64,000 nt of DNA from Bacteroidota bacterium (GTDB taxonomy: Bacteria; Bacteroidota; Bacteroidia; Chitinophagales; Chitinophagaceae). The notes below the pieces were generated by a model, which saw only the letters and a program-made list of their open reading frames with translations, had not been told where the DNA came from and made no database searches. The DNA lies in the NCBI GenBank assembly GCA_018266575.1, contig JAFEAE010000011.1, forward strand, positions 1-64,000. Direction: 5' to 3'. Position numbers and translations under genes: made by a program. Shown here piece after piece: positions 44,109 through 53,574 of this stretch. The first letter of the stretch is position 1; each line of letters begins with the position of its first letter.

Positions 44109-45764
44109 TTACTCTATTCTCTTATTTATTATATAAAAATTTGGGTCGACAGTAAATGTTTTCCCATCATACCCATCTTTTAGTGAAAGCTTGTTCCATT
44201 CTTCTGTTGGATATATCCAAACATCCCTGTTGCCAATATTTATTTTTACCGGGACTGCAAAACCTGATATACAATTTGTAAACCGGAAGCTCACAGAATT
44301 TTTTTCGGTTTTATATTCAAGAACAGGAATAGCAGTGTTGCGCAGATATTGATCAAATACTTTTGAAAAATCTATCCCCGATTTTTTGGTGATATAATTT
44401 TCTACCTGGCTTGTTGAAACTGTTTGATGATAAAATGTTTTATTCAGCCCTGTTAATATCTGCCTGAATTTTTCATCGTCATTAATAACCTGCCGGATCA
44501 GTTGCAGCATGTTGCTTGATTTATAATATTCGTCCGTGTCAAAATGCCCCTGGTTCACTCCATAATTTGAAATGATCGGGTATTTGTTTACAATATTTTT
44601 CCGGATGCCGATATTATATTCATTGCCTGCCTGTTTGCCAAACCAATATGTAACATATAATGTTTCGCTGAAACTCGTAAAACCTTCGTGTATCCATTCA
44701 TCTGCAAGGTCTTTGCAGGTAATATTATTTCCAAACCATTCATGCCCGCTTTCATGTACAATAATAAAATCCCAGTTCAGTCCGCGGCCTGTTCCGGATA
44801 GATCCCTTCCGCGATAGCCAACACCAAAATTATTTCCGTAAGCTACTGCGCTTTGATGTTCCATGCCTAAGTGCGGCGCTTCAATAAGTTTGTAGCCATC
44901 TTCATAAAACGGATAAGGCCCAAACCAAAACTCAAATGCTTTTAACATTGAATCAACTGCAGCAAAATGTGTTTTGGCTTTTTCGAAGTTATAGTCAAGC
45001 ACCCAATAATCGCAATCTAATTTTCCTTTTTCACCTTTATAATCTTCGTGCCAGGTAACGTATTTGCCAATGTAGGGAATGATGTTATAGTTGTTGATCG
45101 GGTTCACAACAGCCCATGTATATGTTGTTGTTCCATCATTGTTGTTTTTCTTTTCCTGCAACCTTCCATTGCCGATTGCATTTAGGGTATCCGGCACCGT
45201 TATACTTAATGAAGCGCCATTGTCAGGCTCATCTCCCAGGTAATCTTTGCAGGGATACCAAACGCTTGCGCCTAATCCTTCACAAGCCACACTCATCCAT
45301 GGCCGGCCGAGCTTATCTTTCGCAAAGATCCATCCGCCATCCCATGGTGGGCGAATCGCTTCGCGGGGGGTGCCTTCATAATTAATTATTACAGATTGTT
45401 CAGTTCCCTGTTTTAGATGCTGTTGGAAATCTATAAAGAAAGCATTGCCATCCCTGTTGTATTTTAATTCTTTTTTATTATAACTAATGCTTGTAATGTT
45501 CAGCGGCTGCTGAAGGTCTATCTGCATCACCATTCCGGGTTTCAATACACGGAACCTGATCTCATTGCTTCCCTTAATAAACTTTTTTTCATAATCGGGA
45601 GTTACATGGATGCTGTAATGTACCACATCCCACCATGCTCGTTCGGGGGTTATACTTCCGCGTAATGTATCTGCATGTGTAAATGGTTTTTCTTTTTTTT
45701 GAGCAGCAGTAAATTGAGTGGCAATAAAACAGCAAAAGAGTAGTAGGGTAATAACTTTCTTCAT
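44109..45764 (-). CDS. M1-family zinc aminopeptidase
   Basis: About 551 residues from the ATG at 45764, which gives a signal peptide (MKKVITLLLFCCFIATQFTAAQ). It has an N-terminal beta-barrel, the GxMEN-like exopeptidase motif GMEHQ (about 300-304), and the zinc site HESGH...E with zinc ligands His337, His341 and Glu360 and catalytic Glu338. It lacks the long C-terminal helical domain of some M1 peptidases. It trims N-terminal residues from peptides, probably in the periplasm. Transcription appears to end near the hairpin at 44030-44105. Confidence 0.92.
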   Translation of the reverse strand: MKKVITLLLFCCFIATQFTAAQKKEKPFTHADTLRGSITPERAWWDVVHYSIHVTPDYEKKFIKGSNEIRFRVLKPGMVMQIDLQQPLNITSISYNKKELKYNRDGNAFFIDFQQHLKQGTEQSVIINYEGTPREAIRPPWDGGWIFAKDKLGRPWMSVACEGLGASVWYPCKDYLGDEPDNGASLSITVPDTLNAIGNGRLQEKKNNNDGTTTYTWAVVNPINNYNIIPYIGKYVTWHEDYKGEKGKLDCDYWVLDYNFEKAKTHFAAVDSMLKAFEFWFGPYPFYEDGYKLIEAPHLGMEHQSAVAYGNNFGVGYRGRDLSGTGRGLNWDFIIVHESGHEWFGNNITCKDLADEWIHEGFTSFSETLYVTYWFGKQAGNEYNIGIRKNIVNKYPIISNYGVNQGHFDTDEYYKSSNMLQLIRQVINDDEKFRQILTGLNKTFYHQTVSTSQVENYITKKSGIDFSKVFDQYLRNTAIPVLEYKTEKNSVSFRFTNCISGFAVPVKINIGNRDVWIYPTEEWNKLSLKDGYDGKTFTVDPNFYIINKRIE

Positions 45765-45861
45765 TTTCAACTTTTGATAAACGATGAAGTTAAAAAAACA
45801 ATCCACATTTTTATAAAGAATTATATGAATGGATTTGTTATTTTTTATTTCATGTAAATAA

Positions 45862-45895
45862 AAAAGGAATTCGAACTTTTATTCAAATTCCTTTT
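45862..45895 (-). terminator. Terminator after msrA
   Basis: AAAAGGAATT-c-GAA pairs with TTC-a-AATTCCTTTT (one mismatch). On the minus strand it is followed by TTTATTT, 46 nt after the msrA stop codon. Confidence 0.85.
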
Positions 45896-45940
45896 GTAAA
45901 CCTTGAATCTTGTCCCTTGAAACTTGCGTCTTGTTACTGC

Positions 45941-46591
45941 TTACTGCTTCTTCAGCTTATCCTTAAACACTTTTTCAAATTTCTCCACTTTCGGGCGTAT
46001 CACCAAATAGCAGTAAGGTTGCGATCCGTGTGTACGGTAATAATTCTGGTGATAATCTTCTGCAGGGTAAAATTTGTTGAAGGCCGTTATTTCCGTAACT
46101 ATTGGTTTATCATAAGCGCCGCTTTTATTCAATTCGGTCTTATAATGTTCTGCTTTTTGTTTTTGCTCATCATTATGATAAAAGATTGCGCTGCGGTATT
46201 GTGTACCCACATCATTTCCCTGCCGGTTTAAACTTGTAGGGTCGTGCACTTCCCAGAAAACTTCCAACAGTTCATCATAGCTAACTACTTTCGGGTCGTA
46301 AATGATTTGCAAACATTCAGCATGCCCCGTTGTGCCCGTGCACACTTCTTCATAAGACGGATTAGCAACAGTGCCACCTGAATAACCAGAGGTTACTTTC
46401 AAAACGCCTTTTAATTCCTGGAAAACAGCTTCGGTGCACCAGAAACAACCGGTAGCAAACGTAGCCGTATCTGTTTTTAGCCCTTCGGGGATTTTTACGT
46501 CAGTCATATTTTTATATTGAGTGTTTGATTCGTTGCAGGATGATAACATCACCAATGAAGTTATTAAAGATAGGATAACCATATTTTTCAT
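45941..46591 (-). CDS. msrA: Peptide-methionine (S)-S-oxide reductase, lipoprotein
   Basis: About 216 residues from the ATG at 46591. The leader [19 protein letters not shown] is a lipoprotein signal with the lipobox Cys at 19, so the enzyme is anchored to the periplasmic face of a membrane. The catalytic [10 protein letters not shown] has nucleophile Cys49 with Cys52 behind it. [22 protein letters not shown] and [19 protein letters not shown] are family signatures. It reduces the S-form of methionine sulfoxide in oxidised proteins. The frame extends 109 residues further upstream (to 46918), but that part overlaps the divergent gene at 46817 and shows no domain. Confidence 0.93.
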   Translation of the reverse strand: MKNMVILSLITSLVMLSSCNESNTQYKNMTDVKIPEGLKTDTATFATGCFWCTEAVFQELKGVLKVTSGYSGGTVANPSYEEVCTGTTGHAECLQIIYDPKVVSYDELLEVFWEVHDPTSLNRQGNDVGTQYRSAIFYHNDEQKQKAEHYKTELNKSGAYDKPIVTEITAFNKFYPAEDYHQNYYRTHGSQPYCYLVIRPKVEKFEKVFKDKLKKQ

Positions 46592-46816
46592 CTTTGATTT
46601 TTGTATAACAAACATACGCATGGCGGAAAACCCCGGTTTGCAATCTATATGACAATTGAAGGTATTTAAAAGTTCATTAACAATTGTGAGAGGTAAGGCA
46701 TGAGTTGTATGCCGTTCCTGACCTTTTGTTCTTTTGATATCCGGGAAAGGTATGGCATACATTATCGCGGGTTGTGAATGGATTTTTGTAAATTTAGATT
46801 CTCCAAAAAACGCAAT

Positions 46817-47014
46817 ATGAACAACCGCGACAAAAGCATAGTCTATCTCATTCTCGGAATTTATAGTTTGATGGTAAGCTGGTATTATAATCATTCCATC
46901 GTCTGGCTCATTGTTCATTATATTTTCTGGCCGGTCTATTTGCTATACGAATTGCTTACCGGCCATTTGTCGCACGGAATGTGGAAGGAGATACCAATGT
47001 CGTACTTTAAGTAA
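46817..47014 (+). CDS. Small two-helix membrane protein (65 aa)
   Basis: From the ATG at 46817: [60 protein letters not shown]. Two hydrophobic helices with aromatic-rich edges. It resembles small Bacteroidota membrane proteins that I cannot name. It overlaps, in antisense, the spurious upstream extension of msrA, which I therefore reject. Confidence 0.7.
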   Translation: MNNRDKSIVYLILGIYSLMVSWYYNHSIVWLIVHYIFWPVYLLYELLTGHLSHGMWKEIPMSYFK

Positions 47015-47262
47015 GTTGAATATCTGATAAGTTGAAATGTTGATAGGGATAAACATATCAATTCTTTCGCTATTGCTCTTCATTTGTTTATTATAATTTC
47101 GTAAAGATTCACAAATCACTTCGTGTCCCACCTGCAATGCAAGCTGGATTAATTAAAAGGCTAATGAGCATTGAAGATATTGCTTACTTGGTAGAGAATG
47201 AAGCGCCTAAAAAAAGAGGGCTGAGTAATCAGCTTTCCTTATTTTTATCGAAAGCACAGCTT

Positions 47263-47682
47263 ATGAAGAAAATAATTATCTCACTAATCGTTGCTTTAGT
47301 AACAACAACCGTGTTTGCTCAAATTCAAACAATTCCAATTATAACTTCACCTCCAACTCCGACACCAATGTCGATAGTTTCACCTGATACGGGGGTTGTC
47401 TTTAGGTTGTTTTCAACTCAAAATACATGGACTTTTATTGAGCTAAATACAAGAAATGGTCAACTGTGGCAAGTTCAATATAGTACTGGAAATAAACAAA
47501 TGACAATTCCTTTGAGCATGGTAACACGTGTTGCAAAAGAAGATGAGAGAAACGGGAGATTTTTTCTTTACCCAACTCAAAATATACATAATTTCATTTT
47601 GCTCGACCAACTTGATGGACGGGTATGGCAAGTTCAATGGTCAACAGAAGATGAAAAGAGATTGGTTATTCCAATAGAATAA
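47263..47682 (+). CDS. Exported hypothetical protein with WQVQ repeats
   Basis: 140 residues from the ATG at 47263, giving a signal peptide (MKKIIISLIVALVTTTVFA). The body contains two parallel segments, FRLFSTQNTWTFIELNTRNGQLWQVQYST and FFLYPTQNIHNFILLDQLDGRVWQVQWST, each ending in WQVQ-ST, which suggests a duplicated small beta domain. The frame is open back to 47137, and the extra 42 residues (containing IEDIAYLVENEAPKKRG) have a different character, perhaps a remnant of another gene. Function unknown. Confidence 0.7.
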   Translation: MKKIIISLIVALVTTTVFAQIQTIPIITSPPTPTPMSIVSPDTGVVFRLFSTQNTWTFIELNTRNGQLWQVQYSTGNKQMTIPLSMVTRVAKEDERNGRFFLYPTQNIHNFILLDQLDGRVWQVQWSTEDEKRLVIPIE

Positions 47683-47751
47683 AAGAATCAAAAAATTCAA
47701 ACTGACCCACTACCACCTTTCTACACTTCAGCTTTTCAACCACAAACAACC

Positions 47752-47759
47752 TACCTTTG
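47752..47759 (+). promoter_or_regulatory. mutS2 promoter -7 element TACCTTTG
   Basis: Exact TAnnTTTG match, 39 nt before the mutS2 ATG, with TTTT about 16 nt upstream near the -33 position. Confidence 0.55.
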
Positions 47760-47798
47760 CTGGTCTAAAAAACAAAGAACATTTCACGAGGGAACAGT

Positions 47799-49907
47799 AT
47801 GAAATTTTTTCCGGAATCCGCATTAGTTCAATTGGAGTTTGATAAAGTAAAAGCGTTGCTTACCGAACATTGCAGAACAGAATACGCAAAATCGAAAGCA
47901 GAAAATCTCCGCATTCATACACGAAAAGAATTTATTGAACTGGAATTGCAGCAAAGCCATGAATTCAAATTGCTGATCCAGCACAGCCAGTATTTTCCGA
48001 ATGATTATGTATTGAATTTATCGAGAGAATTGAAACTGCTTTCTATTCCCGGTGCAACATTAAGCGGTGAACAATTCATGCAGGTCCGCAAACTGGCGGA
48101 AAATATCGGAAATATTTTTCGTTGGTTTGATAACGAAAGAAGGACTGCATACCCGGCGCTTGCTAAAGCGATCGCAGAGACGTATTATGAAAAAACGATC
48201 ATAGAACTGATCGATGATATATTAGATGAAAACGGAAATGTGCGTGACAATGCATCTGAAGCACTGGCTGACATCAGAATGAATCTGTACCGCAAGCGAA
48301 ATGAATTGCGGCGGATGTTCGACAGGATTTTATCGAAGCTCAACAAATCCGGTTATGTAGCGGATATTGAAGAGGCATTTTTGAATGGGCGAAGAGTGGT
48401 TGCCATTTTTGCTGAACATAAGCGACAGGTAAAAGGTATCCTGCACGGCGAAAGCGATACCCGGAAAACATCTTTCATTGAACCGGAAGAAACGATCGGA
48501 CTGAACAATGAAGTGTTTTCGCTGGAAAATGCGGAGAGCCGTGAAATACAGCGTATTCTTCGCGAACTGACTGCCAAACTCTCCGTGTATGCATCGCTGT
48601 TAGCCATCTATCACAATATTCTTGGTGAATATGATTTCATAAATGCCAAAGGAAAACTGGCAACGGATGTGAGCGGAAATTATCCGCAACTGCTCGATAA
48701 AGCCCATTTGCATTTGGTTCAGGCTTATCATCCATTATTATTCCTGTATAATAAAAAAAATCAAAAACCAACCATTCCTACAAATATTGAATTGAACGAG
48801 AAGAACCGCATTTTAGTGATCAGCGGACCGAATGCAGGCGGTAAAACCGTTACATTAAAAACAGCAGGCTTGTTACAGTTGATGTTGCAAAGCGGTTTGT
48901 TAGTCCCGGTTCATCCAAATTCCGAGATGGGGATTTTCAAACAACTGATGATTCATATCGGCGACACACAAAGCCTGGAATTCGAACTGAGCACATACAG
49001 TTCGCATCTGAAGAACATGAAATATTTCATGGAGAATGCGAACGGTAAAACATTGTTTTTTATTGATGAACTCGGAAGCGGCAGCGACCCCAACCTTGGC
49101 GGCGCTTTCGCAGAAGTGATATTGGAAGAATTAGTGAAAAGGCATTCGCTTGGCATTGTAACAACACATTATCTGAACCTGAAAGTAATGGCGAATAAAA
49201 CATCGGGAATTATCAATGGTGCAATGGCTTTCGATGAAAAAAATTTACAACCGTTATACAAACTTATCATCGGCAAACCGGGGAGTTCGTATACATTTTC
49301 TATTGCAGAACGCATCGGGTTGCAACCCCAGTTAATAAACCGTGCAAGGAAATTAGTAGATGATGACCATTTCCGTTTGGATAAATTATTGAACCGTACG
49401 GAACAGGATTTGCAAAACATCGAAAAAGAGAAAAAAGAATTGCAGAAACTGTTGAAAGAAAATGAGCGATTGAAAAAAGAAATGGAAATGCTGATGAACA
49501 AAGAACGCCATCAGCAACAGGTTGAATTGTTAAAGCAACAGAATAAAATTTCAGAGGAACGCATCGCTTATTTAAAGGATATGGAACGTAAGCTGAAGCA
49601 AATTATTTTTGACTGGCGCAAAGCGGAAAATAAAAATGAAGTGATCAAGCAGATGCAGGCGCTGCTTTTCAAGCAAAAAGAAAAACAGGTGAATGAAAAA
49701 GTAAAAAAGAAATTCGATTCAAAATATTTGGAAATAAACGGCGAACCAAAAACAGGTGACAAAGTGATGATGAAAAAAAACCACCAGGTCGGAACAGTAA
49801 AAGAAGTGCGTGGAAAAAAAGCCGTGGTACAATTAGGACTAATTCCGATTACCGTAGATATTAAAGACCTTCAACTCGTGAAAGATAAAGTTGTTGAAGA
49901 AAAATAA
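47799..49907 (+). CDS. mutS2: Endonuclease MutS2-type protein without Smr domain
   Basis: 702 residues. The N-terminal MutS lever/clamp helices (residues 1-300) are followed by the ATPase with Walker A GPNAGGKT (343-350), Walker B LFFIDELGSGSDP and the HYLNLKVMANKTSGIINGAMAFDE segment. A long coiled coil (about 520-640) leads to a KOW-like beta tail (GDKVMMKKNHQVGTVKEVRGKKAVVQLG). It stops without the C-terminal Smr nuclease domain present in most MutS2 proteins (about 780 residues). No frameshift fragment follows, so the loss is real in this sequence. MutS2 acts on branched DNA and, in some bacteria, on collided ribosomes. Confidence 0.92.
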   Translation: MKFFPESALVQLEFDKVKALLTEHCRTEYAKSKAENLRIHTRKEFIELELQQSHEFKLLIQHSQYFPNDYVLNLSRELKLLSIPGATLSGEQFMQVRKLAENIGNIFRWFDNERRTAYPALAKAIAETYYEKTIIELIDDILDENGNVRDNASEALADIRMNLYRKRNELRRMFDRILSKLNKSGYVADIEEAFLNGRRVVAIFAEHKRQVKGILHGESDTRKTSFIEPEETIGLNNEVFSLENAESREIQRILRELTAKLSVYASLLAIYHNILGEYDFINAKGKLATDVSGNYPQLLDKAHLHLVQAYHPLLFLYNKKNQKPTIPTNIELNEKNRILVISGPNAGGKTVTLKTAGLLQLMLQSGLLVPVHPNSEMGIFKQLMIHIGDTQSLEFELSTYSSHLKNMKYFMENANGKTLFFIDELGSGSDPNLGGAFAEVILEELVKRHSLGIVTTHYLNLKVMANKTSGIINGAMAFDEKNLQPLYKLIIGKPGSSYTFSIAERIGLQPQLINRARKLVDDDHFRLDKLLNRTEQDLQNIEKEKKELQKLLKENERLKKEMEMLMNKERHQQQVELLKQQNKISEERIAYLKDMERKLKQIIFDWRKAENKNEVIKQMQALLFKQKEKQVNEKVKKKFDSKYLEINGEPKTGDKVMMKKNHQVGTVKEVRGKKAVVQLGLIPITVDIKDLQLVKDKVVEEK

Positions 49908-50023
49908 TTTGCAACAAATTAATCAACTAGTTACACAAGGGCATCCCCTCTATTTCGGAGACGAACGAAGGTGAAGCCTTGCACATTTGTTAATCTGCTT
50001 TTTACGCATACCCATTAACGAAA

Positions 50024-50031
50024 TTACTTTG
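50024..50031 (+). promoter_or_regulatory. Candidate -7 element TTACTTTG for the DUF4421 gene
   Basis: One base from consensus, with TTTTA about 20 nt upstream (49999-50003) as a -33 match and 31 nt before the ATG. Confidence 0.4.
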
Positions 50032-50062
50032 CTTAAAAGAGAGGAATTCTTTAATTTAAATT

Positions 50063-51085
50063 ATGATAAAAGCTGCTGCCTTATTCTTAATAACATCACT
50101 GGCATGTTATTATACCACAACTGCGCAAATGGTAAAACCGGACCATGATACTACCTACTACAGGTCTTTCAAGGGAACAATAATTGTCCGTGCCTATTTA
50201 TCCCGTACATATTTCCAGGACAAGTTTGAGCCGCCGCCGGAATTGCAGAAGATGAACTATCATGCAAACAAACCGTTGAGCTTTGGTGTCGGTGTAACAT
50301 ATCGCTCACTGTCGTTGAATATTTCACACGGATTGAATTTTCTGAAATCAGATGCATTAAAAGGTAAAACAAGTTCTACTGATCTGCAATTGCATTTGTA
50401 CAAACGTAAATGGGTGATCGATGCATTGGCGCAATTTTATAAAGGGTTTTACATGACGCCTGAAGGCCTTGCCGCACCCACCGGCGAATCGTATTACAAA
50501 CGCCCGGATATGGGCGTGCAGCTTGTCGGGCTTTCTGTAAACCGGGTGTTGAACGATCAGCGTTTTTGTTACGGCGCAGGGCTTTCGCAAAATGCGTGGC
50601 AGCGAAAATCTGCAGGGTCATTTCTCTTGGGCATGGAAGCTTTTTATATTGCTTCTAATGGAGATAGTTCGCTTGTTCCGCATGCAGTAGACTCTGTATA
50701 TAATCAGGAGAATATCCATAAAATACATTTGTTTGAGATCGGCCCTGGTGTCGGTTATGCATATACGTTAGTTTTCGGATATAACTTTTTCCTGCTGGGT
50801 TCGCTCAATGCCAATCTTAACCTGCGCTACTCACGTGAGATCGGCAATGGCATACGATCCGACAAGATCGGTATTTCGCCGAATTTTTTGTTTCGTCTCG
50901 GTGCAGGATACACTTCACGTTGGTGGAGTTTAAACATTACATGGATCGGCACAACGGTTAATACGGAAGGAAAATATTCAGGTTACGATTATAATATTAC
51001 AACAGGAAATTATCGTTTGGTATATGCAAGGCGCATCGCCATCGGTCATCAAATGCGAAAAATATTGGCGCCGGTGCCCTATTAG
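50063..51085 (+). CDS. DUF4421 family outer-membrane protein
   Basis: 340 residues with a signal-like start (MIKAAALFLITSLACYYTTTAQ). The family pattern is clear: YYRSFKGTIIVRAYLSRTYFQDKF, NKPLSFGVGVTYRSLSLNIS, KRKWVIDALAQFYKGFYM, NDQRFCYGAGLSQNAWQRKSAGSFLLGMEAFY and NLNLRYSREIGNGIRSDKIGISPNFLFRLGAGYTSRWWSLNITWIG. It is an outer-membrane barrel, function unknown. Monocistronic downstream of mutS2. Confidence 0.87.
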   Translation: MIKAAALFLITSLACYYTTTAQMVKPDHDTTYYRSFKGTIIVRAYLSRTYFQDKFEPPPELQKMNYHANKPLSFGVGVTYRSLSLNISHGLNFLKSDALKGKTSSTDLQLHLYKRKWVIDALAQFYKGFYMTPEGLAAPTGESYYKRPDMGVQLVGLSVNRVLNDQRFCYGAGLSQNAWQRKSAGSFLLGMEAFYIASNGDSSLVPHAVDSVYNQENIHKIHLFEIGPGVGYAYTLVFGYNFFLLGSLNANLNLRYSREIGNGIRSDKIGISPNFLFRLGAGYTSRWWSLNITWIGTTVNTEGKYSGYDYNITTGNYRLVYARRIAIGHQMRKILAPVPY

Positions 51086-51214
51086 AGAGTTTGGGATTTG
51101 AGATTTCCCAATGAGTAAAAATTTAAAAATCAAAACCAGGAACTCTGCTAATACTTTTTGCTTTTCAATTTTGGCTTTTGATTTTTTGTAACCAACGATA
51201 GTAATTCTTTTCGC

Positions 51215-51229
51215 CATCGTTGCGTCGCA
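51215..51229 (+). repeat. Dispersed-repeat core
   Basis: CATCGTTGCGTCGCA, exact, flanked by CACTTGTACAGCAGAAATTC, which parallels the sequence after copy B at 32662, and preceded by TTTTGGCTTTTGATTTTTTGTAACC. Sits between the DUF4421 gene and a lipoprotein gene. Confidence 0.8.
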
Positions 51230-51329
51230 CACTTGTACAGCAGAAATTCTATTGAACGACGTGAGAAGTACACAGTGAGCGCCCCATTTTCCATTTTCAA
51301 CTTGCAACTCTCAATTTTCAATTAGTTCC

Positions 51330-52016
51330 TCAAATCCAAAGCGCCAACCTCAACTTGCCATTTGTAAGCAATTTTATATTGCCATTATTGTTGTAGAGTT
51401 TGCAATTGAAAACAGCAGTAATACTGGTACTGGTTATATATCCTGAGTTGAGCCCTTGCGTGGGTTCTGATTTAATGATCTTAAAACTGCTTCCGGTCTG
51501 GTCACCAAAATTGGTTTGCCATTTTGCGCCATTTTTATCTGTCCACACCAACACGATCCCGTTTTTTTCGTTAAGCGAATTGTTTTTATCGAAATAGGCA
51601 TAATCTCCGATCGCATAATTGTTAGTTACCCAACGGTTAAAAGTAGCAACACTGTAATTGCTTATCGCTCCATACAATTCCGGCGATTCGTATTTGTTGA
51701 ACTCGATATAATTGATGTTGTAATAATATCCATCAGAATAACGGGTGTTGAAGTTATTGGTAATTCCGGAATATCTCGCGCCACTTCCGCCATAATACAT
51801 GCCACTTCCATTTTGTCCGGATATGTAAAATGTACGTATCCCGTCAATCGTTACATCTGTATAATAAGAGGTGTCGGTGAGAACTGTATCCTGCATAATG
51901 GTGTGCGACGCTATTGAAGACTCCTGGGAGACCTCTTCTTTGGTGCAGGAAAATGCCCAGGCAAAAGCAATAAACAAAAAAAGAAGTTTTATCCGTTGAA
52001 GAAATTGGTTGTTCAT
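51330..52016 (-). CDS. Lipoprotein of unknown function
   Basis: 228 residues. MNNQFLQRIKLLFLFIAFAWAFSC has a lipobox ending in Cys24. The body is Ser/Thr/Tyr/Gly-rich (SYYTDVTIDGIRTFYISGQNGSGMYYGGSGARYSGITNNF), consistent with a secreted beta-strand protein on the cell surface. No family recognised. Monocistronic. Confidence 0.75.
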   Translation of the reverse strand: MNNQFLQRIKLLFLFIAFAWAFSCTKEEVSQESSIASHTIMQDTVLTDTSYYTDVTIDGIRTFYISGQNGSGMYYGGSGARYSGITNNFNTRYSDGYYYNINYIEFNKYESPELYGAISNYSVATFNRWVTNNYAIGDYAYFDKNNSLNEKNGIVLVWTDKNGAKWQTNFGDQTGSSFKIIKSEPTQGLNSGYITSTSITAVFNCKLYNNNGNIKLLTNGKLRLALWI

Positions 52017-52138
52017 GTGGAAAGGTTTGAGTTAAGGTTACACCGCTATTCAGCAACATGACGCAAAATTAGCGTTTATCGCTGCATTGTGTTTGTAAAA
52101 CTTATTATAATTGTTGTAAAGACGGTGTATTTTGTTAC

Positions 52139-52207
52139 ACGCAGAGGCGCAGGGTACGCAGAGTTAATACACAAAACGAATTCTCTGCGATCTCCGCGCC
52201 ACTGCGT
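52139..52207. repeat. CTCTGCG-type imperfect palindrome
   Basis: ACGCAGAGGCGCAGGGTACG (52139-52158 and onward) mirrors CTCTGCGATCTCCGCGCCAC (52183-52202 and onward), with imperfect pairing over about 25 bp and a 19-nt loop. Similar to the repeats at 7461-7545 and 11070-11107. Confidence 0.7.
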
Positions 52208-52223
52208 GAGATTTCTTTCCGCA

Positions 52224-53024
52224 CTAAGCAGCATTCATTTTTGCGATCAGCTCTTTCAATAGTTTATAAGCAACCATTGCCGTTACATTATTAATATCCC
52301 TCGAAGGGTTGTATTCAACGATATCTGCACCGACTACTGACGGTCCATTAAGTAGTTGAATTATCTTCAGTAATTCTCTTGTACTCAATCCACCCGGTTC
52401 GTGGTGCGAAATGCCAGGGGCAAACGCCGGGTCGAGAACATCAATATCCAAAGAAACATACAATGGTGCTTGTAATGTTGAAATGAAATCAAAATTGAAA
52501 TTGATCATGTCAATAATTACAACGCCAAATTTTTTTGCCTGCTCTTTTTGATGCTCAGTTAATGTGCGTATGCCAACCTGTGTTAGTGAATTTATTTTCC
52601 CAGTTTCCATAATGCGTGCGAATGGAGATGCATGCGAATATGGATTGGCATCAAAATTTTCATAGAGATCTGCATGCGCATCAAGGTGAAGGATATTCAG
52701 CTTGTCAAATTTTTCTGTGAATGCATCTACGATAGGATAGGAAACAGAATGATCTCCGCCAAGCGAGATGATCTTACTCCCGTCTGCTAATAATTTTCGG
52801 GTGTGGGTTTTAATGGCATCAAAAGCTTTTACCGGATTTGTATTCTCAAAAAATAAATCGTCTTCATCCCTATAATTCAAGCCTTCTTTTATTTCTGTCA
52901 CTGATTCTGAAAATGAATTTGCAGAACCTTCTTTATCCATCAAACGAATTCTTGCTGGTGCAAACGCCGGCCCTTTCAAAAAAGAAGAATTTGCATCATA
53001 TGGTATGCCGGTAACTTTTATCAT
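52224..53024 (-). CDS. speB: Agmatinase (ureohydrolase family)
   Basis: 266 residues of the arginase/agmatinase fold. The binuclear manganese ligands are His92 (GGDHS), Asp115, His117 and Asp119 (DAHADLY) and Asp193, Asp195 (SLDIDVLDP), followed by FAPGISHHEPGGL, typical of agmatinase. It hydrolyses agmatine to putrescine and urea, assuming agmatine is the substrate; related guanidinobutyrase cannot be excluded. It is divergent from an AdiC-like permease, with a small membrane-protein gene between. Confidence 0.88.
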   Translation of the reverse strand: MIKVTGIPYDANSSFLKGPAFAPARIRLMDKEGSANSFSESVTEIKEGLNYRDEDDLFFENTNPVKAFDAIKTHTRKLLADGSKIISLGGDHSVSYPIVDAFTEKFDKLNILHLDAHADLYENFDANPYSHASPFARIMETGKINSLTQVGIRTLTEHQKEQAKKFGVVIIDMINFNFDFISTLQAPLYVSLDIDVLDPAFAPGISHHEPGGLSTRELLKIIQLLNGPSVVGADIVEYNPSRDINNVTAMVAYKLLKELIAKMNAA

Positions 53025-53038
53025 TCTTAAAAATAATT

Positions 53039-53407
53039 TTATTGCTGTATTTCCGAATTATTATTGCTGTCCCACTCATCGTAATTTTTTTTCAACCCCC
53101 ATAATGTGGAAAGAAGAACAACAGCAAGTATAATACCAATAAGCAGGCCGGTAAGCATTGCTATAAAAAAAGCCACGATGATGAGTATAACGCGGATCGC
53201 TACTTTCTTATATTCTTCTTCATACAATTTATAGGAGCTTAACCGGAACCCGATAAACGATGCCCAGAATAATAACACCCATGATAGTATGCCGACGTAA
53301 TAAATGCCTCCGAATTTTCTTCCTGCCATAATGCTGAAGGCCATGCCGCATAAGGTTAATATCATGGCAATAACGGAAAGTACTTTGATGGCTGAGGGGG
53401 TATACAT
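53039..53407 (-). CDS. Membrane protein of unknown function
   Basis: 122 residues with four hydrophobic helices (about 8-28, 35-55, 68-88, 90-105). The C-terminus is acidic and polar (NYDEWDSNNNSEIQQ). It lies 14 bp upstream of the agmatinase gene on the same strand and is probably cotranscribed with it. No family recognised. Confidence 0.72.
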   Translation of the reverse strand: MYTPSAIKVLSVIAMILTLCGMAFSIMAGRKFGGIYYVGILSWVLLFWASFIGFRLSSYKLYEEEYKKVAIRVILIIVAFFIAMLTGLLIGIILAVVLLSTLWGLKKNYDEWDSNNNSEIQQ

Positions 53408-53574
53408 GAATGGAATTTATATGAATATAAGTTTTTTATTTTGATGGATTGCTATGATGCCGGAATTTGAGTTGCCACACAGGTTTTGTTAATAAAATTC
53501 AACTTCGCGGATGTATTTTCTGCCAGTTACTATTTATCGTATATTGAACAAATAAATTAACTGCAGAAATAAAT

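Noticed and set aside
46592..46918. 109-residue N-terminal extension of MsrA
   Set aside because: It overlaps the divergent 65-residue gene and has no domain; a proper lipoprotein signal starts at 46591.
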